Shown here in pieces: positions 41,025 to 49,594 of a DNA stretch of 64,000 nucleotides. Source of the DNA: Candidatus Pantoea haifensis (lineage in GTDB: Bacteria > Pseudomonadota > Gammaproteobacteria > Enterobacterales > Enterobacteriaceae); the NCBI GenBank assembly GCA_018842655.1, contig JAGTWN010000004.1, positions 3,286,001 to 3,350,000 of the forward strand, written 5' to 3'. The notes under the pieces are model-generated. The model saw nothing but the letters and a program-made list of their open reading frames with translations, was not told the origin of the DNA and made no database searches. Each line of letters starts with the position of its first letter. Position 1 is the stretch's first letter. Made by a program: the position numbers and the translations under genes.

Positions 41025-42341
41025 ATGGCGATGAAAGCAGGCATTTTGGCCCTGGTACTGGGCACGATGACGTTCGCCGCCTGGGCGAGCGACAGCAATG
41101 GCGATTTGGTAAAGCGCGGCGAATATCTGGCCCGCGCCGGTGACTGTGTGGCGTGTCATACCAGCAAAGATGGCAAGCCGTTTGCGGGTGGATTGCCCAT
41201 GGCCACGCCGATTGGCACCCTTTATTCCACCAATATCACGCCGGATAAATCGACGGGCATTGGCGACTACAGCTACGACGATTTTCAAAAAGCGGTACGT
41301 CACGGCGTAGCGAAAAATGGCGATACGCTCTATCCCGCGATGCCATTTCCTTCTTACGCGGTGGTAAGCGATGACGACATGAAGGCGCTGTATGCCTATT
41401 TCATGCATGGTGTTGCGCCGGTTGATCAGGCAAACAAAGAGAGCGACATTCCGTGGCCGCTGTCGATGCGCTGGCCGCTGGCGATTTGGCGTAACCTGTT
41501 CGCGCCTGAGGTCAAAGCGTTTCAGCCTGCCACCCAGGAAGATCCCACGCTGGCACGCGGACGTTACCTGGTTGAAGGTCTGGGACACTGCGGCGCTTGC
41601 CACACGCCACGCAGCGTTACCATGCAGGAAAAAGCCCTGACCAACAGCGAAGGAAACGACTATCTTTCGGGCAGCGGCACGCCCGTTGATGGCTGGACCG
41701 CCAGTAATCTGCGCGGTGATAACCGTGATGGATTAGGTCGCTGGAGCGAAGAAGATCTGCGCCAGTTCCTGCGCTTCGGTCGTAACGATCACACCGCCGC
41801 TTTTGGTGGTATGACGGAAGTGGTAGAGCACAGTCTGCAACATCTGAACGATGACGATATCACAGCCATTGCGCGCTACCTGAAATCGCTTGGCGCGAAA
41901 GATCCTAATCAGGTGGCCTTCAGCGTTGATGACGCCACGGCAAAAGCGTTGTGGAAGGGAGATGACAGCCAGACCGGTGCATCCGTGTACGTCGACAGCT
42001 GTGCGGCATGCCACAAAACGGACGGCAGTGGTTATCAGCGTTTCTATCCCGCGCTGCGCGGCAACCCGATCGTGCTGGCGGACGATCCCACTTCGCTGAT
42101 TCACATTGTGCTGGTGGGTGGCGAGTTGCCTGGCGTGAAGGGCGCACCCTCGACCATTAATATGCCTGCGTTTGGCTGGCGTCTGAACGATCAACAGGTG
42201 GCAGATGTGGTGAACTTTATTCGCACCAGTTGGGGAAATAAATCTGATAAGCAGGTAAGCACGAAGCAGGTTGCGGAACTGCGTAAGGATATGCAAGATC
42301 GCCTCGGCAGTGCGGATATCAAGGTGCTGGAAGGAAAGTAA
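41025..42341 (+). CDS. Gluconate 2-dehydrogenase cytochrome c subunit
   Basis: A 438-residue periplasmic triheme cytochrome c with signal peptide (AGILALVLGTMTFAAWA). Three heme motifs are visible: CVACH near residue 40, CGACH near 188 and CAACH near 325. The segment GLPMATPIGTLYSTNITPD provides a conserved methionine. It accepts electrons from the flavin subunit and passes them to ubiquinone. The start is ATG 41025 or 41031, five to eleven bases after the large-subunit stop. Ends the operon. Confidence 0.9.
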   Translation: MAMKAGILALVLGTMTFAAWASDSNGDLVKRGEYLARAGDCVACHTSKDGKPFAGGLPMATPIGTLYSTNITPDKSTGIGDYSYDDFQKAVRHGVAKNGDTLYPAMPFPSYAVVSDDDMKALYAYFMHGVAPVDQANKESDIPWPLSMRWPLAIWRNLFAPEVKAFQPATQEDPTLARGRYLVEGLGHCGACHTPRSVTMQEKALTNSEGNDYLSGSGTPVDGWTASNLRGDNRDGLGRWSEEDLRQFLRFGRNDHTAAFGGMTEVVEHSLQHLNDDDITAIARYLKSLGAKDPNQVAFSVDDATAKALWKGDDSQTGASVYVDSCAACHKTDGSGYQRFYPALRGNPIVLADDPTSLIHIVLVGGELPGVKGAPSTINMPAFGWRLNDQQVADVVNFIRTSWGNKSDKQVSTKQVAELRKDMQDRLGSADIKVLEGK

Positions 42342-42360
42342 GTTAGCCTCTGCGCGTTGA

Positions 42361-42393
42361 GCTGTCCCTCTCCCGCTCGCGGCGAGGGACAGC
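42361..42393. terminator. Hairpin between the cytochrome subunit and MFS genes
   Basis: The stem GCTGTCCCTC/GAGGGACAGC (with further internal pairing) lies between convergent genes. There is no clear T-run. Confidence 0.6.
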
Positions 42394-42408
42394 ATACGCT
42401 TTGCCAAA

Positions 42409-43820
42409 TTAAATATTTTCCAAATCAATCCCGCGCGTTTTCGGCCCGTAAATGCCGACTGACAGCATGACCATCAGCATACTTAACACGATAAAGGCGA
42501 TCACGCCCTGGCTGCCGGCGTATTGCAAAATCAACCCAATCAAAATGCTGCTGAACACGGTAGACAAGCGACTAAACGAATAACAAAAACCGACCGCACG
42601 GGCGCGAATGTGCGTAGGGAAAATCTCGGTTTGATAAGCGTGATAGCTGAAGGTCAGCCAGGCATTAGAGTAGGTGATCAGGAAGCCACATATAACCAGC
42701 AGCACCGGGTTGGTCTGGAAGGCAAACAGCGTACCGAACACCACCGTCATCAGCGATGAAAGGACAATTTGCCATTTATTTTCGATTTTATCAGCGTAGC
42801 GGCTGCAAATCAGTGAACCCAGCGGATAGGCCAGCGTGATAAAAAAGGCATAAAGTAAGCTGTGCGTGACGGTGGTGCCTTTGCCAGACAACAACGCTGG
42901 CAGCCAGTTTCCGAAGCCGAAAAAGCCGATGGCCTGGAAAAAATTCATCACCACCAGCATTACCGTGCGCTTGCGCCAGGCCGGTGCCCAAATTTCACTG
43001 AAACGGCCTTTTTGGGCAGCTGTGCAGCGGCGTCATCTGGCGGGAAGTCAGCACCCGGCGCGATCCCGCAACGTTTTTCCATGGATGAGAGTACCTGATG
43101 AGCTTCCTGATGACGGCCCTGCTGCGCCAGCCAGCGTGCCGACTCTGGCAGATTTTTACGAATAAACCAGATCACCAGCGAACAGACCGCCCCGGCGATA
43201 ACCACCCAGCGCCAGCCTTCAAGGCTGAGAAAGGTGTGCGGGATCAGCCACCATGACATCAGCGCCACGGTGGGTACTGACAGAAACTGCACGAAAAATG
43301 AGAAGGCAAAAGCTTTGCTCCGCAAATGCGTAGGCACCCATTCAGATAAATAAGTATCAATGGTCACCAGCTCAATCCCTAAACCGATACCGACCAAAAA
43401 GCGGAACAGGATAATCATCTCGGCGCTCTGCTGAAAAGCCATCAACAGTGAAAACAGCCCATACCAGGCCAGCGCGCACATAAAGGTAAGGCGACGACCA
43501 AAGCGGTCAGCGTAGGGTGCCAGCAGGCTGGCACCGAAGAAAAGCCCAAGGAAGGTCGCTGAGGCGAAAGCAGCCTGGTCGGCAATGCCAAACACGCCCG
43601 CGCTGCCGGTGTGAAAGATGCCCGCCGCGATAAGCCCGGAGCTGATGTAGCCCGTCTCAAACAGATCGTAGAGTTCAAAGAAGCCGCCAAGAGCAAGCAG
43701 TGAAATAAACCGCCATAAACCGCCGGAAGCAGGTAAGGCATCAATGCGTCCCGCTAAGCTGTTGTTGGGTGCCGACGAAGCGTGCGTCGGCGTCATCCCT
43801 GTGGTGCAGGCTGTTGTCAT
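42409..43820 (-). CDS. MFS transporter (metabolite:proton symporter type), frameshifted
   Basis: About 470 residues and 12 membrane helices, of the sugar-porter-like group containing NiaP and YdjE. The N-terminal half (LLALGGFFELYDLFETGYIS; PYADRFGRRLTFMCALAW; LGIELVTIDTYLSEWVP) is joined to the C-terminal half (RTVMLVVMNFFQAIGFFGFG; AYQTEIFPTHIRARAVGF) by adding one A on the minus strand (plus-strand T run 43009-43013). I start at ATG 43820 (TTACTTGMTP), but the longer 43868 start cannot be excluded. Convergent with the gluconate dehydrogenase operon; a role in ketogluconate uptake is possible but unsupported. Likely a sequencing deletion. Confidence 0.82.
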
Positions 43821-44194
43821 ATTTGAATGAACCTCGACAGTGTTTGCAAAACGTATTAACGGCCACATCTGTTGTTAAAGTAATTAACCGTTAGCAAGCG
43901 AAGAGATAGCAGGATAATAAATTCGCGGATCGTTGCCGAGGGGCAACATGGTGACTATTTAGCAACGTACGTTGCAGTTTTCGCCGTCCATCGCGCAACG
44001 GCCAATAAACGTCTGGGCCAGTCGCTCATCCTGGCGCATTTCAGGCGAAGAGCAGAGCGAGCCAGTGAGCCGTTAAATAGCGCAGCTTTTCCGGCGATAT
44101 TGTCAATTAAAGTAAGGTTGAGGCCCGGCTCTCAGGGAGAAATTTAGCGCGCACTACACTCATAGGCGGCGGGTTTTTTTATCAGGAGCGCATC
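43821..44194. other. Intergenic region (374 bp) with palindromes upstream of the MFS gene
   Basis: GTTGCCgaggGGCAAC at about 43932-43947 and the perfect 14-bp palindrome GCAACGTACGTTGC at 43962-43975 lie 110-155 bp before the MFS start. They resemble LacI/TetR-type operators sharing GCAAC half-sites. No coding frame is supported. Confidence 0.5.
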
Positions 44195-44620
44195 ATGCAA
44201 ATCACACCTTATCTGTTTTTTAACGGCAACTGCGAACAGGCGATTGCGTTTTATCTGCAGGCTACCGAAGGTGAGTTGCTGTTTAAAATGACGTTTGGTG
44301 ATATGCCAGACGATGACGATGCATTTGGCTCTGATTCTGAGATCACTTTTCCGGCAGAGCTGATCATGCATGCCCACCTGCGCATTGGGCAGGGTGAAAT
44401 CATGATGAGCGATGGTAAGCCCTCAGAGAGACATGCAGGTTATGCGGTGAGTTTATCGACGCCTGACCAGGCGCAGGGCAAACGCTGGTTTGATCATTTG
44501 TCAGAAGGGGGAACCATTACCAAAGCCTGGGCACCAACGTTCTGGGCGAACGGTTTCGGCATGTTTATCGATAAGTTCGGCATTCCGTGGATGGTAAATG
44601 CGTATAAAGCGCGGAACTGA
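44195..44620 (+). CDS. VOC-family protein, PhnB/YjdN type
   Basis: A 141-residue glyoxalase/bleomycin-resistance fold protein of the PhnB/YjdN subgroup. MQITPYLFFNGNCEQAIAFY opens the first beta-alpha-beta-beta-beta unit; MHAHLRIGQGEIMMSDGKP and FGMFIDKFGIPWMVN complete the second. Despite the name, PhnB-type proteins have no proven role in phosphonate use. The TCAGGAGCGCATC leader gives a strong ribosome binding site. It stands alone and is followed by a hairpin. Confidence 0.85.
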   Translation: MQITPYLFFNGNCEQAIAFYLQATEGELLFKMTFGDMPDDDDAFGSDSEITFPAELIMHAHLRIGQGEIMMSDGKPSERHAGYAVSLSTPDQAQGKRWFDHLSEGGTITKAWAPTFWANGFGMFIDKFGIPWMVNAYKARN

Positions 44621-44654
44621 TTCAGGCATGTTTCCCTTGCCTGGCGGCCATATC

Positions 44655-44682
44655 AGCCCTCACCTGTAAACAGGAGAGGGCT
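44655..44682. terminator. Hairpin between VOC gene and tsx
   Basis: AGCCCTC-a-CCTG-TAAA-CAGG-a-GAGGGCT: two stacked stems with single mismatches, between convergent genes and without a T-run. Confidence 0.6.
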
Positions 44683-44701
44683 GGCGAGCGCACAATTACA
44701 C

Positions 44702-45568
44702 TCAGAAGTTGTAACCCACGACCAGATAATAACCCCAGCCAGTTGATTTCACTTCAAACGGACCGTTGCCAAAATTCAGCTCCTGTCCATCGGCCCACTG
44801 TCCGCCATTGTGGAAATAACGCGCCACGGCAGAAAAATGCCAGTGATCGTAACCCAGTGACAGGATATGGCTGGACGCAATTGAATTGCTGGTACGTGAA
44901 GAACCGCCTTTTTCGTTCAGGTCGGAACCCCAGTCGAAGTTGGTAAAGCCAACGTAACCGAGGTTGCCGCCCCACAGTGTGGTGATGGGCACGAAATATT
45001 TGATTTTGAAGCGATAGCCATCCCAGCTGTTTTCGTTCGCCGCACCGTAGTTTTCCCACTGGTATTTGGCATAGACGTTCAGTGACAAGCCAATATCACT
45101 GTGCGTATCAATATCGGTACCTAAACCCATATACCAGGTATTCTGACGATTAGCCTTGTTGCGGCCCATGTCATAAATGTAGTTGTTGGCAAAATACCAC
45201 TCTTTGAACGGGCCAAACGCCAGACTGGTGCCGGTCAGTTTATCGATAGAGAAACGTGGCTCAATCTCCATAAACATCGGCGAGCCGTGGTCAAAAATGC
45301 CGTTAGCATTGCTGTTGCCGACACCGAAAAAGTTGGTCAGATCGAGGTAGCCGTAGAAATCGAACCACTCTTTTTTCGCAAAGGCTTCATATTCCAGATA
45401 GACGTCGTTATTAAACTGCGGTCCGAAGCGCGTGTGATAGCTACCTACCACGTTTACGCTCTGATGCCACCAGTCGGAGACATACTGCGGATCGCTTTCG
45501 GCGGCTTGCGCAGCACCGGTCCAGGAACATGCCAGCAAGGCACCTGCTATCAACGTTTTAAATTTCAT
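44702..45568 (-). CDS. tsx: Nucleoside-specific outer-membrane channel Tsx
   Basis: A 288-residue outer-membrane beta-barrel that lets nucleosides and deoxynucleosides in, and a phage/colicin receptor in E. coli. A signal peptide ([17 protein letters not shown]) is followed by the Tsx hallmark [20 protein letters not shown], then [20 protein letters not shown] and [18 protein letters not shown], and the barrel ends in GYNF. I start at MKFKTLIAG (45568). The longer frame to 45625 contains in-frame Met residues but no better ribosome binding site. CRP-like and CytR-like sites lie upstream. Confidence 0.93.
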   Translation of the reverse strand: MKFKTLIAGALLACSWTGAAQAAESDPQYVSDWWHQSVNVVGSYHTRFGPQFNNDVYLEYEAFAKKEWFDFYGYLDLTNFFGVGNSNANGIFDHGSPMFMEIEPRFSIDKLTGTSLAFGPFKEWYFANNYIYDMGRNKANRQNTWYMGLGTDIDTHSDIGLSLNVYAKYQWENYGAANENSWDGYRFKIKYFVPITTLWGGNLGYVGFTNFDWGSDLNEKGGSSRTSNSIASSHILSLGYDHWHFSAVARYFHNGGQWADGQELNFGNGPFEVKSTGWGYYLVVGYNF

Positions 45569-45737
45569 TATCATTAACCACATGCTTTTGACCGCAGCCC
45601 GACGGCGCGACCAGAGTGAAATCAATCCCAGGGGATGGGCAGTGAATTGTCTAATTTGTAAAAGTCGTTTGAAGCTCGCTTAGCGTGCCTGTCACAGTCC
45701 GATAGAAAATAGATTTTGCTCACGTTTGTCAAAATGT

Positions 45738-45745
45738 GTTGCATT
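45738..45745. promoter_or_regulatory. CytR-type octamer upstream of tsx
   Basis: GTTGCATT, the exact CytR half-site of E. coli from memory, lies 16 bp from a CRP site. In E. coli tsx is controlled by CRP and CytR together. A second octamer copy was not found. Confidence 0.5.
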
Positions 45746-45760
45746 ACAATTCAATGAAAA

Positions 45761-45776
45761 TGTGATGAAGTTCACA
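45761..45776. promoter_or_regulatory. CRP-binding site upstream of tsx
   Basis: TGTGATGAAGTTCACA fits TGTGA-N6-TCACA perfectly. It lies about 195 bp upstream of the tsx start and 70 bp upstream of the sensor-kinase stop, so it most plausibly serves tsx. Confidence 0.75.
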
Positions 45777-45845
45777 TTAATTTACGTAAGCGAACGGAAC
45801 CAGGCAACCGTTTACGTTGTCTGGTTCGGATTCGAACGGACAAGA

Positions 45846-47198
45846 TCAGGGAAGAGTGACGCGCACCTGCAAGCCGCAAATGGCACCTTGTGGGTTAAAG
45901 CAGTTCGATAACGCGACGTGAATACGATTTTTTCTGCCACGCTGCGTACGATGGATAAACCGAGACCGCTGCCCTGGGCTTTAACATCGGGCGATCGGGT
46001 AAAGCGATCAAAAGCACGCTCAATAAACGACTCCGGCATGCCTGGACCGTTATCAACAATATCCACCACTGTATGTCCGGCGACGCGATGTAACAGCACA
46101 TCCACCAGACTTCCTTCTGGCGTATGCAGCATGGCATTACCAATCAGGTTATCAAACAGGCTGCGCAATTCTGAACGGCTGGCCTGCAGCCGGTAGTGCG
46201 TTGAGCCGGTAAAGCCGATGTCAATACCGCGTTTATCCGCCACAACCATGAGCTGCTCAATGCTCTCTTTCAGTAAATCTTCCAGCTCAATATGCTCAAC
46301 GCTGGCGACGACGGTCTGATCTTCGTGACGTGCAATATTAAGCAACTGAGTGACCAGATGGCGTGTGCGCGTCACGCCAGCTTCAAGCTGATTAAACTGA
46401 CGACTGGCTTCGCCAGGCTGAATATGCTGACGCAGGTTTTCCAGCTGCAGCGTAACGGCAGTCACTGGCGTGCGCAGTTCATGCGCGGCATCTTCCAGAA
46501 ACTGGCGCTGCGCCGACCAGGCGGCTCGTAGCTTATCTAACAGGGAATTATAAGCCGCAACCAGCGGCAATATTTCATCCGGCAGACCATCGGGAGAGAC
46601 GTTATGAGGATGGTGGGTTTCCTGGGCCGCGATTTGGCGCGACGCTACGCGAAGATCGCGGGTGATCTTACGGACCACCAGCCAGATCACCAGCAGCGAG
46701 AGCGGCATCATCAGGATCAAAGGAATGATCGCCGACAGTGCGCGTTTTACCATCAACGTTTTCATGTAGCTCAGGTTATGCATAACCTGAATGGTTTTGA
46801 TGTCGCTGCCAGGTTGCCCAGGGCGCGTATAAATGCGCCATTCACAATCGTGACAACCGCCGACATCGGCATCGTGATAGCCATTTTCCACCTGTAGTGG
46901 TGCATGCAGCTCCGGCCACGAACTGGCGCGCAGCTGGCCGTTGCTGTCCCAGAGTTGAACCACAAAGGCACTTTTAACTTATCGGCAGGCACCATCAGCG
47001 GCATTAAAGCCGGGATCTGGCGGTTGGTGGCCCAGGCATCGGCAATTTTCGAAAGCTGATCGTCTTTCATTGAGCCGATCATGTCGCCATAGCAGCTAAA
47101 AAATACCAGCTGACGCCGCCAATCATCATCAGATGAATCACCAGCAGCGTGCTGAGTAATTTGTTGCGCAGCGAGCGCATAAACGTGAAGGGTTTCAT
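45846..47198 (-). CDS. Two-component sensor histidine kinase, three frameshifts
   Basis: A membrane kinase of about 451 residues, reconstructed over three frames. N-terminal MKPFTFMRSLRNKLLSTLLV is a signal-anchor. A periplasmic sensor region follows (CYGDMIGSMKDDQ; CHDCEWRIYTRPG), then a second membrane segment near residue 165, HAMP and the phospho-acceptor site EDAAHELRTPVTA. ATPase motifs are FDNLIGNAMLHTPEG, DNGPGMPE and GSGLGLSIVRSVAE. One-base deletions at A/T runs 47098-47103, 46972-46975 and 45928-45933 explain all breaks; repaired, it ends FNPQGAICGLQVRVTLP. Start overlaps the response-regulator stop. QseC/PmrB-like; signal unknown. Confidence 0.87.
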
Positions 47199-47854
47199 AT
47201 TGCAGGTACTCGCCATCCGAGTCCGCGAACGTTGCGAATGGCATCATTATCTAGTTTGCGACGCATCCCGTGAATCAGGACATCCACTGCGTTGCTGGTG
47301 ACTTCTTCGCCCCATCCGTAGATGCGATTCTCCAGCTGCTCACGTGAAAGAATCGCACCCGGACGTTCGAGCAGGGCATAAAGCAAAGCATATTCGCGTG
47401 CGGTAAGCTGTTCGCGGTGGCCTTTGTACAGCACTTCGCGCGTCATCATGTCCAGTTGAACATCGCCGCTGCCGAGCAACGAATCCGCAGCCCCATGACG
47501 ACGCCGGGTAATGGCGCGCATCCGTGCAAGCACCTCTTGTAAATCAAAGGGCTTAAGCAAATAATCATCCGCGCCGCTGTCCAGGCCCTGAACACGCTGC
47601 GCTACCGTATCGCGTGCCGTAAGAATTAACACAGGAGTTGAATCGCCACGGCTGCGCGCCCGACGTAACACATGCAGGCCATCATCACGCGGTAATCCAA
47701 GATCGAGCAACACACAGCTGTAGCCACCTTCGCTCCAGGCATTGTGTGCAAACACGCCATCGCGTACCCAGTCAACTGACCAGCCTGCGGCTTCCAGTGC
47801 TTGCTGCAAATTAGCACCAATCATTTCATCATCTTCAACCAACAGGACGCGCAT
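47195..47854 (-). CDS. OmpR-family response regulator
   Basis: A 219-residue regulator. The receiver domain has the acidic pair VEDDE, the phosphorylated Asp in CVLLDLGLPRDDG (near residue 51), LILTAR and the YLLKPF lysine. The C-terminal winged helix (LTAREYALLYALLERPGAIL; VTSNAVDVLIHGMRRKL) binds DNA. Closest in style to QseB/PmrA. The gene overlaps the start of the kinase gene (ATGA-type junction), so they form one operon. Target genes are unknown. Confidence 0.92.
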   Translation of the reverse strand: MRVLLVEDDEMIGANLQQALEAAGWSVDWVRDGVFAHNAWSEGGYSCVLLDLGLPRDDGLHVLRRARSRGDSTPVLILTARDTVAQRVQGLDSGADDYLLKPFDLQEVLARMRAITRRRHGAADSLLGSGDVQLDMMTREVLYKGHREQLTAREYALLYALLERPGAILSREQLENRIYGWGEEVTSNAVDVLIHGMRRKLDNDAIRNVRGLGWRVPAI

Positions 47855-47929
47855 GGATGAACTCCTTCAAAAGATGGGGCCAGTGTAGCGCCGGATTCTT
47901 AGCGCAAAATTATTTCCCCGTCATACTTC

Positions 47930-48314
47930 GCGCTGCAGGTGCGTTGGCTGCACTTTTCCACACCGGTCACTTACTTATGTAAGCTCCCGGTGACGTAAAA
48001 GTTTGGCCGCCTTCCTGCAACACGAATTATTTAGGGATCCCCCGCCACACCAGGCGCTGCAGGTGCGTTGGCTGCACTTTTCCACACCGGTCACTTACTT
48101 ATGTAAGCTCCCGGTGACGTAAAAGTTTGGCCGCCTTCCTGCAACACGAATTATTTAGGGTTCCCCCGCCACACCAGGCGCTGCAGGTGCGTTGGCTGCA
48201 CTTTTCCACACCGGTCACTTACTTATGTAAGCTCCCGGTGACGCAAAAGTTTGGCCGCCTTCCTGCAACACGAATTATTTAGGGGTTCCCCCGCCACACC
48301 AGACGCTGCAGGTG
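47930..48314. repeat. Tandem array of a 124-bp repeat (three full copies plus a stub)
   Basis: Near-identical units start at 47930, 48054 and 48178 with GCGCTGCAGGTGCGTTGGCT. A fourth start at 48303 breaks off after about 12 bases. Periods are 124, 124 and 125 bp, and copies differ at only a few bases (for example GGGATCCCC/GGGTTCCCC, GACGTAAAAG/GACGCAAAAG). Each unit contains a hairpin: CACCGG-tca-CTTAC-ttat-GTAAG-ctc-CCGGTG. There are no unique spacers and no open frame, so it is not CRISPR. It fills the gap between the response regulator and a SoxS-like regulator. Confidence 0.92.
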
Positions 48315-48420
48315 CATTTTGGCGCTTTGCTAATTCTGCGCTAATTTTCTGCTAATTAAGGGATAAATTTTAGGCGTTAAAGTGGGTTCACTGCACATCA
48401 GGCCATATCAGGAGGACCCC

Positions 48421-48789
48421 ATGAATCAGCGCGAGTTTATTCGTAGTTTGCTGGAGTGGATAGAAGGCAATTTAGGACACGATCTGCATCTGGATGAGGT
48501 GGCACGGCGTGCCGGTTATTCTCGCTGGCATCTGCAACGATTATTCCGCCAACATACCGGATTCTCGCTGGCTGAGTATATTCGTCAACGACGTCTGACC
48601 GAATCTGCGTTGACATTACTCAGCAGCAACGAGGCTATCTTACAGGTGGCAATGAATTACGGCTTCGATACGCAACAGGCGTATACGCGCACCTTTAAGA
48701 ACTATTTTCTGGTCACGCCGGGTCAGCTACGCCGTCAGCGTCGGGTCGAACCTGACCGACTTTTGTTTCCGCTGGCGATGGCGAGTTAA
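48421..48789 (+). CDS. Small AraC-family activator (SoxS/MarA/RamA-like)
   Basis: A 122-residue protein made only of the AraC DNA-binding domain. Helix-turn-helix 1 is LDEVARRAGYSRWHLQRLFR and helix-turn-helix 2 is LQVAMNYGFDTQQAYTRTFK, with the family's FKNYFLVTPGQLRR after it. The strong AGGAGG site six bases before ATG 48421 fixes the start. It resembles SoxS (whose true copy is at 15893) and RamA-type global regulators, which usually answer to stress or drugs by changing their own abundance. Targets are unknown. Confidence 0.88.
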   Translation: MNQREFIRSLLEWIEGNLGHDLHLDEVARRAGYSRWHLQRLFRQHTGFSLAEYIRQRRLTESALTLLSSNEAILQVAMNYGFDTQQAYTRTFKNYFLVTPGQLRRQRRVEPDRLLFPLAMAS

Positions 48790-48791
48790 AC

Positions 48792-48835
48792 ATTCCGACG
48801 TTCTTGTGAAAAGAAAGCAACATGAACGTCGGAAT
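48792..48835. terminator. Inverted repeat between the SoxS-like gene and the putative immunity gene
   Basis: A 12-bp stem ATTCCGACGTTC/GAACGTCGGAAT with a 20-base A/G-rich loop lies between convergent genes. Confidence 0.65.
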
Positions 48836-48838
48836 TAT

Positions 48839-49099
48839 TCATTTACGCCAAAAAGATAAAAGCCATACAGCCGCACGTATACAAAAAACATGACACATTA
48901 TAATAACCAGCATACGGGAAAATGATTCAGGTGCCGCATACCAGTTGTGATAAGCAATACCGCTGCCACTTAAAACTGTGGCGCTAATTAAAACTGCCGG
49001 GCAGGCAATTAAATAAGTCCACGGGCTTTTCTTCTGGTCTGTTTTTTTATCACCACTGCTTGGCGTTTTATTATCAGGGTCGGTTACAGGTTCCACCAT
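48839..49099 (-). CDS. Small two-helix membrane protein, candidate microcin immunity protein
   Basis: An 86-residue protein. A polar, charged N-terminus (VEPVTDPDNKTPSSGDKKTD) leads to two hydrophobic segments (about residues 27-50, WTYLIACPAVLISATVL..., and 60-83, MLVIIMCHVFCIRAAVWLL) and a basic end FWRK. The ATG at 49099 is chosen because a perfect AGGAGG lies five bases before it. The gene overlaps the end of the microcin-like gene by 26 bases. Size, topology and position are those of a class II microcin immunity protein. I recognise no family; the function is inferred from context. Confidence 0.6.
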   Translation of the reverse strand: MVEPVTDPDNKTPSSGDKKTDQKKSPWTYLIACPAVLISATVLSGSGIAYHNWYAAPESFSRMLVIIMCHVFCIRAAVWLLSFWRK

Positions 49100-49409
49100 A
49101 ATTACCTCCTGCGCTGTTGCCTCTGCTGCCATTATTTGATGAATTGCCGCTGAAGCAGCCACCTGAAATGGCACCGCCAATTGCGCCGCCAACGGCCCCA
49201 GCTGCCATGCCTTTGGGGCCGCCGACACTACCGCCGATCGCACCACCAATCATTCCACCCAGCACGCTATTTTTGCAGGCGTCACTAAATCGGCTACCGT
49301 TGCTATTATGGTCTGCGTTTCGACTGCTATTATTACCCGGCCCATGTTTGTCAGAATAATTACCGGCGCCAGAAATAAGGGTAATTTCTTCCAGGGTCAA
49401 TCCTCTCAT
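49074..49409 (-). CDS. Putative class II microcin precursor with double-glycine-type leader
   Basis: A 111-residue peptide. The leader MRGLTLEEITLISGA|G has the length, the LTLEEI-type pattern and the GA/G processing site of exported class II microcins (compare the MccE492 leader MREISQKDLNLAFGA). The mature part begins NYSDKHGPGNNSS. It carries a glycine-zipper region at residues 51-84 (GGMIGGAIGGSVGG, GAVGGAIGGAISGG) fit for membrane insertion, and ends in a Ser/Asn/Gly-rich tail. Cysteines are at 45, 85 and 108. AGGAG precedes the ATG at 49409. No leader-peptidase/exporter (CvaAB-type) gene lies in the window. Confidence 0.65.
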   Translation of the reverse strand: MRGLTLEEITLISGAGNYSDKHGPGNNSSRNADHNSNGSRFSDACKNSVLGGMIGGAIGGSVGGPKGMAAGAVGGAIGGAISGGCFSGNSSNNGSRGNSAGGNYGGTCNRP

Positions 49410-49594
49410 TATGTCTCTCCTTGAGGGGTGTTCTCTCACCCTATTAATAATTTTATCTGAAGTAAACCGCTCGATTACAGATAAGTTTATTGCCCTGAAA
49501 AGAATATATTCACTGAAATTAATCGTAATTGAGTGATTGAAATATGATATTTTTATTTAGAATAACCTGTAACTGAACGGAGCTGAAAAGCGTA

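Noticed and set aside
47930-48314. Possible CRISPR array because of regularly repeated units
   Set aside because: The 124-bp units follow each other directly without unique spacers, and no cas gene lies nearby.
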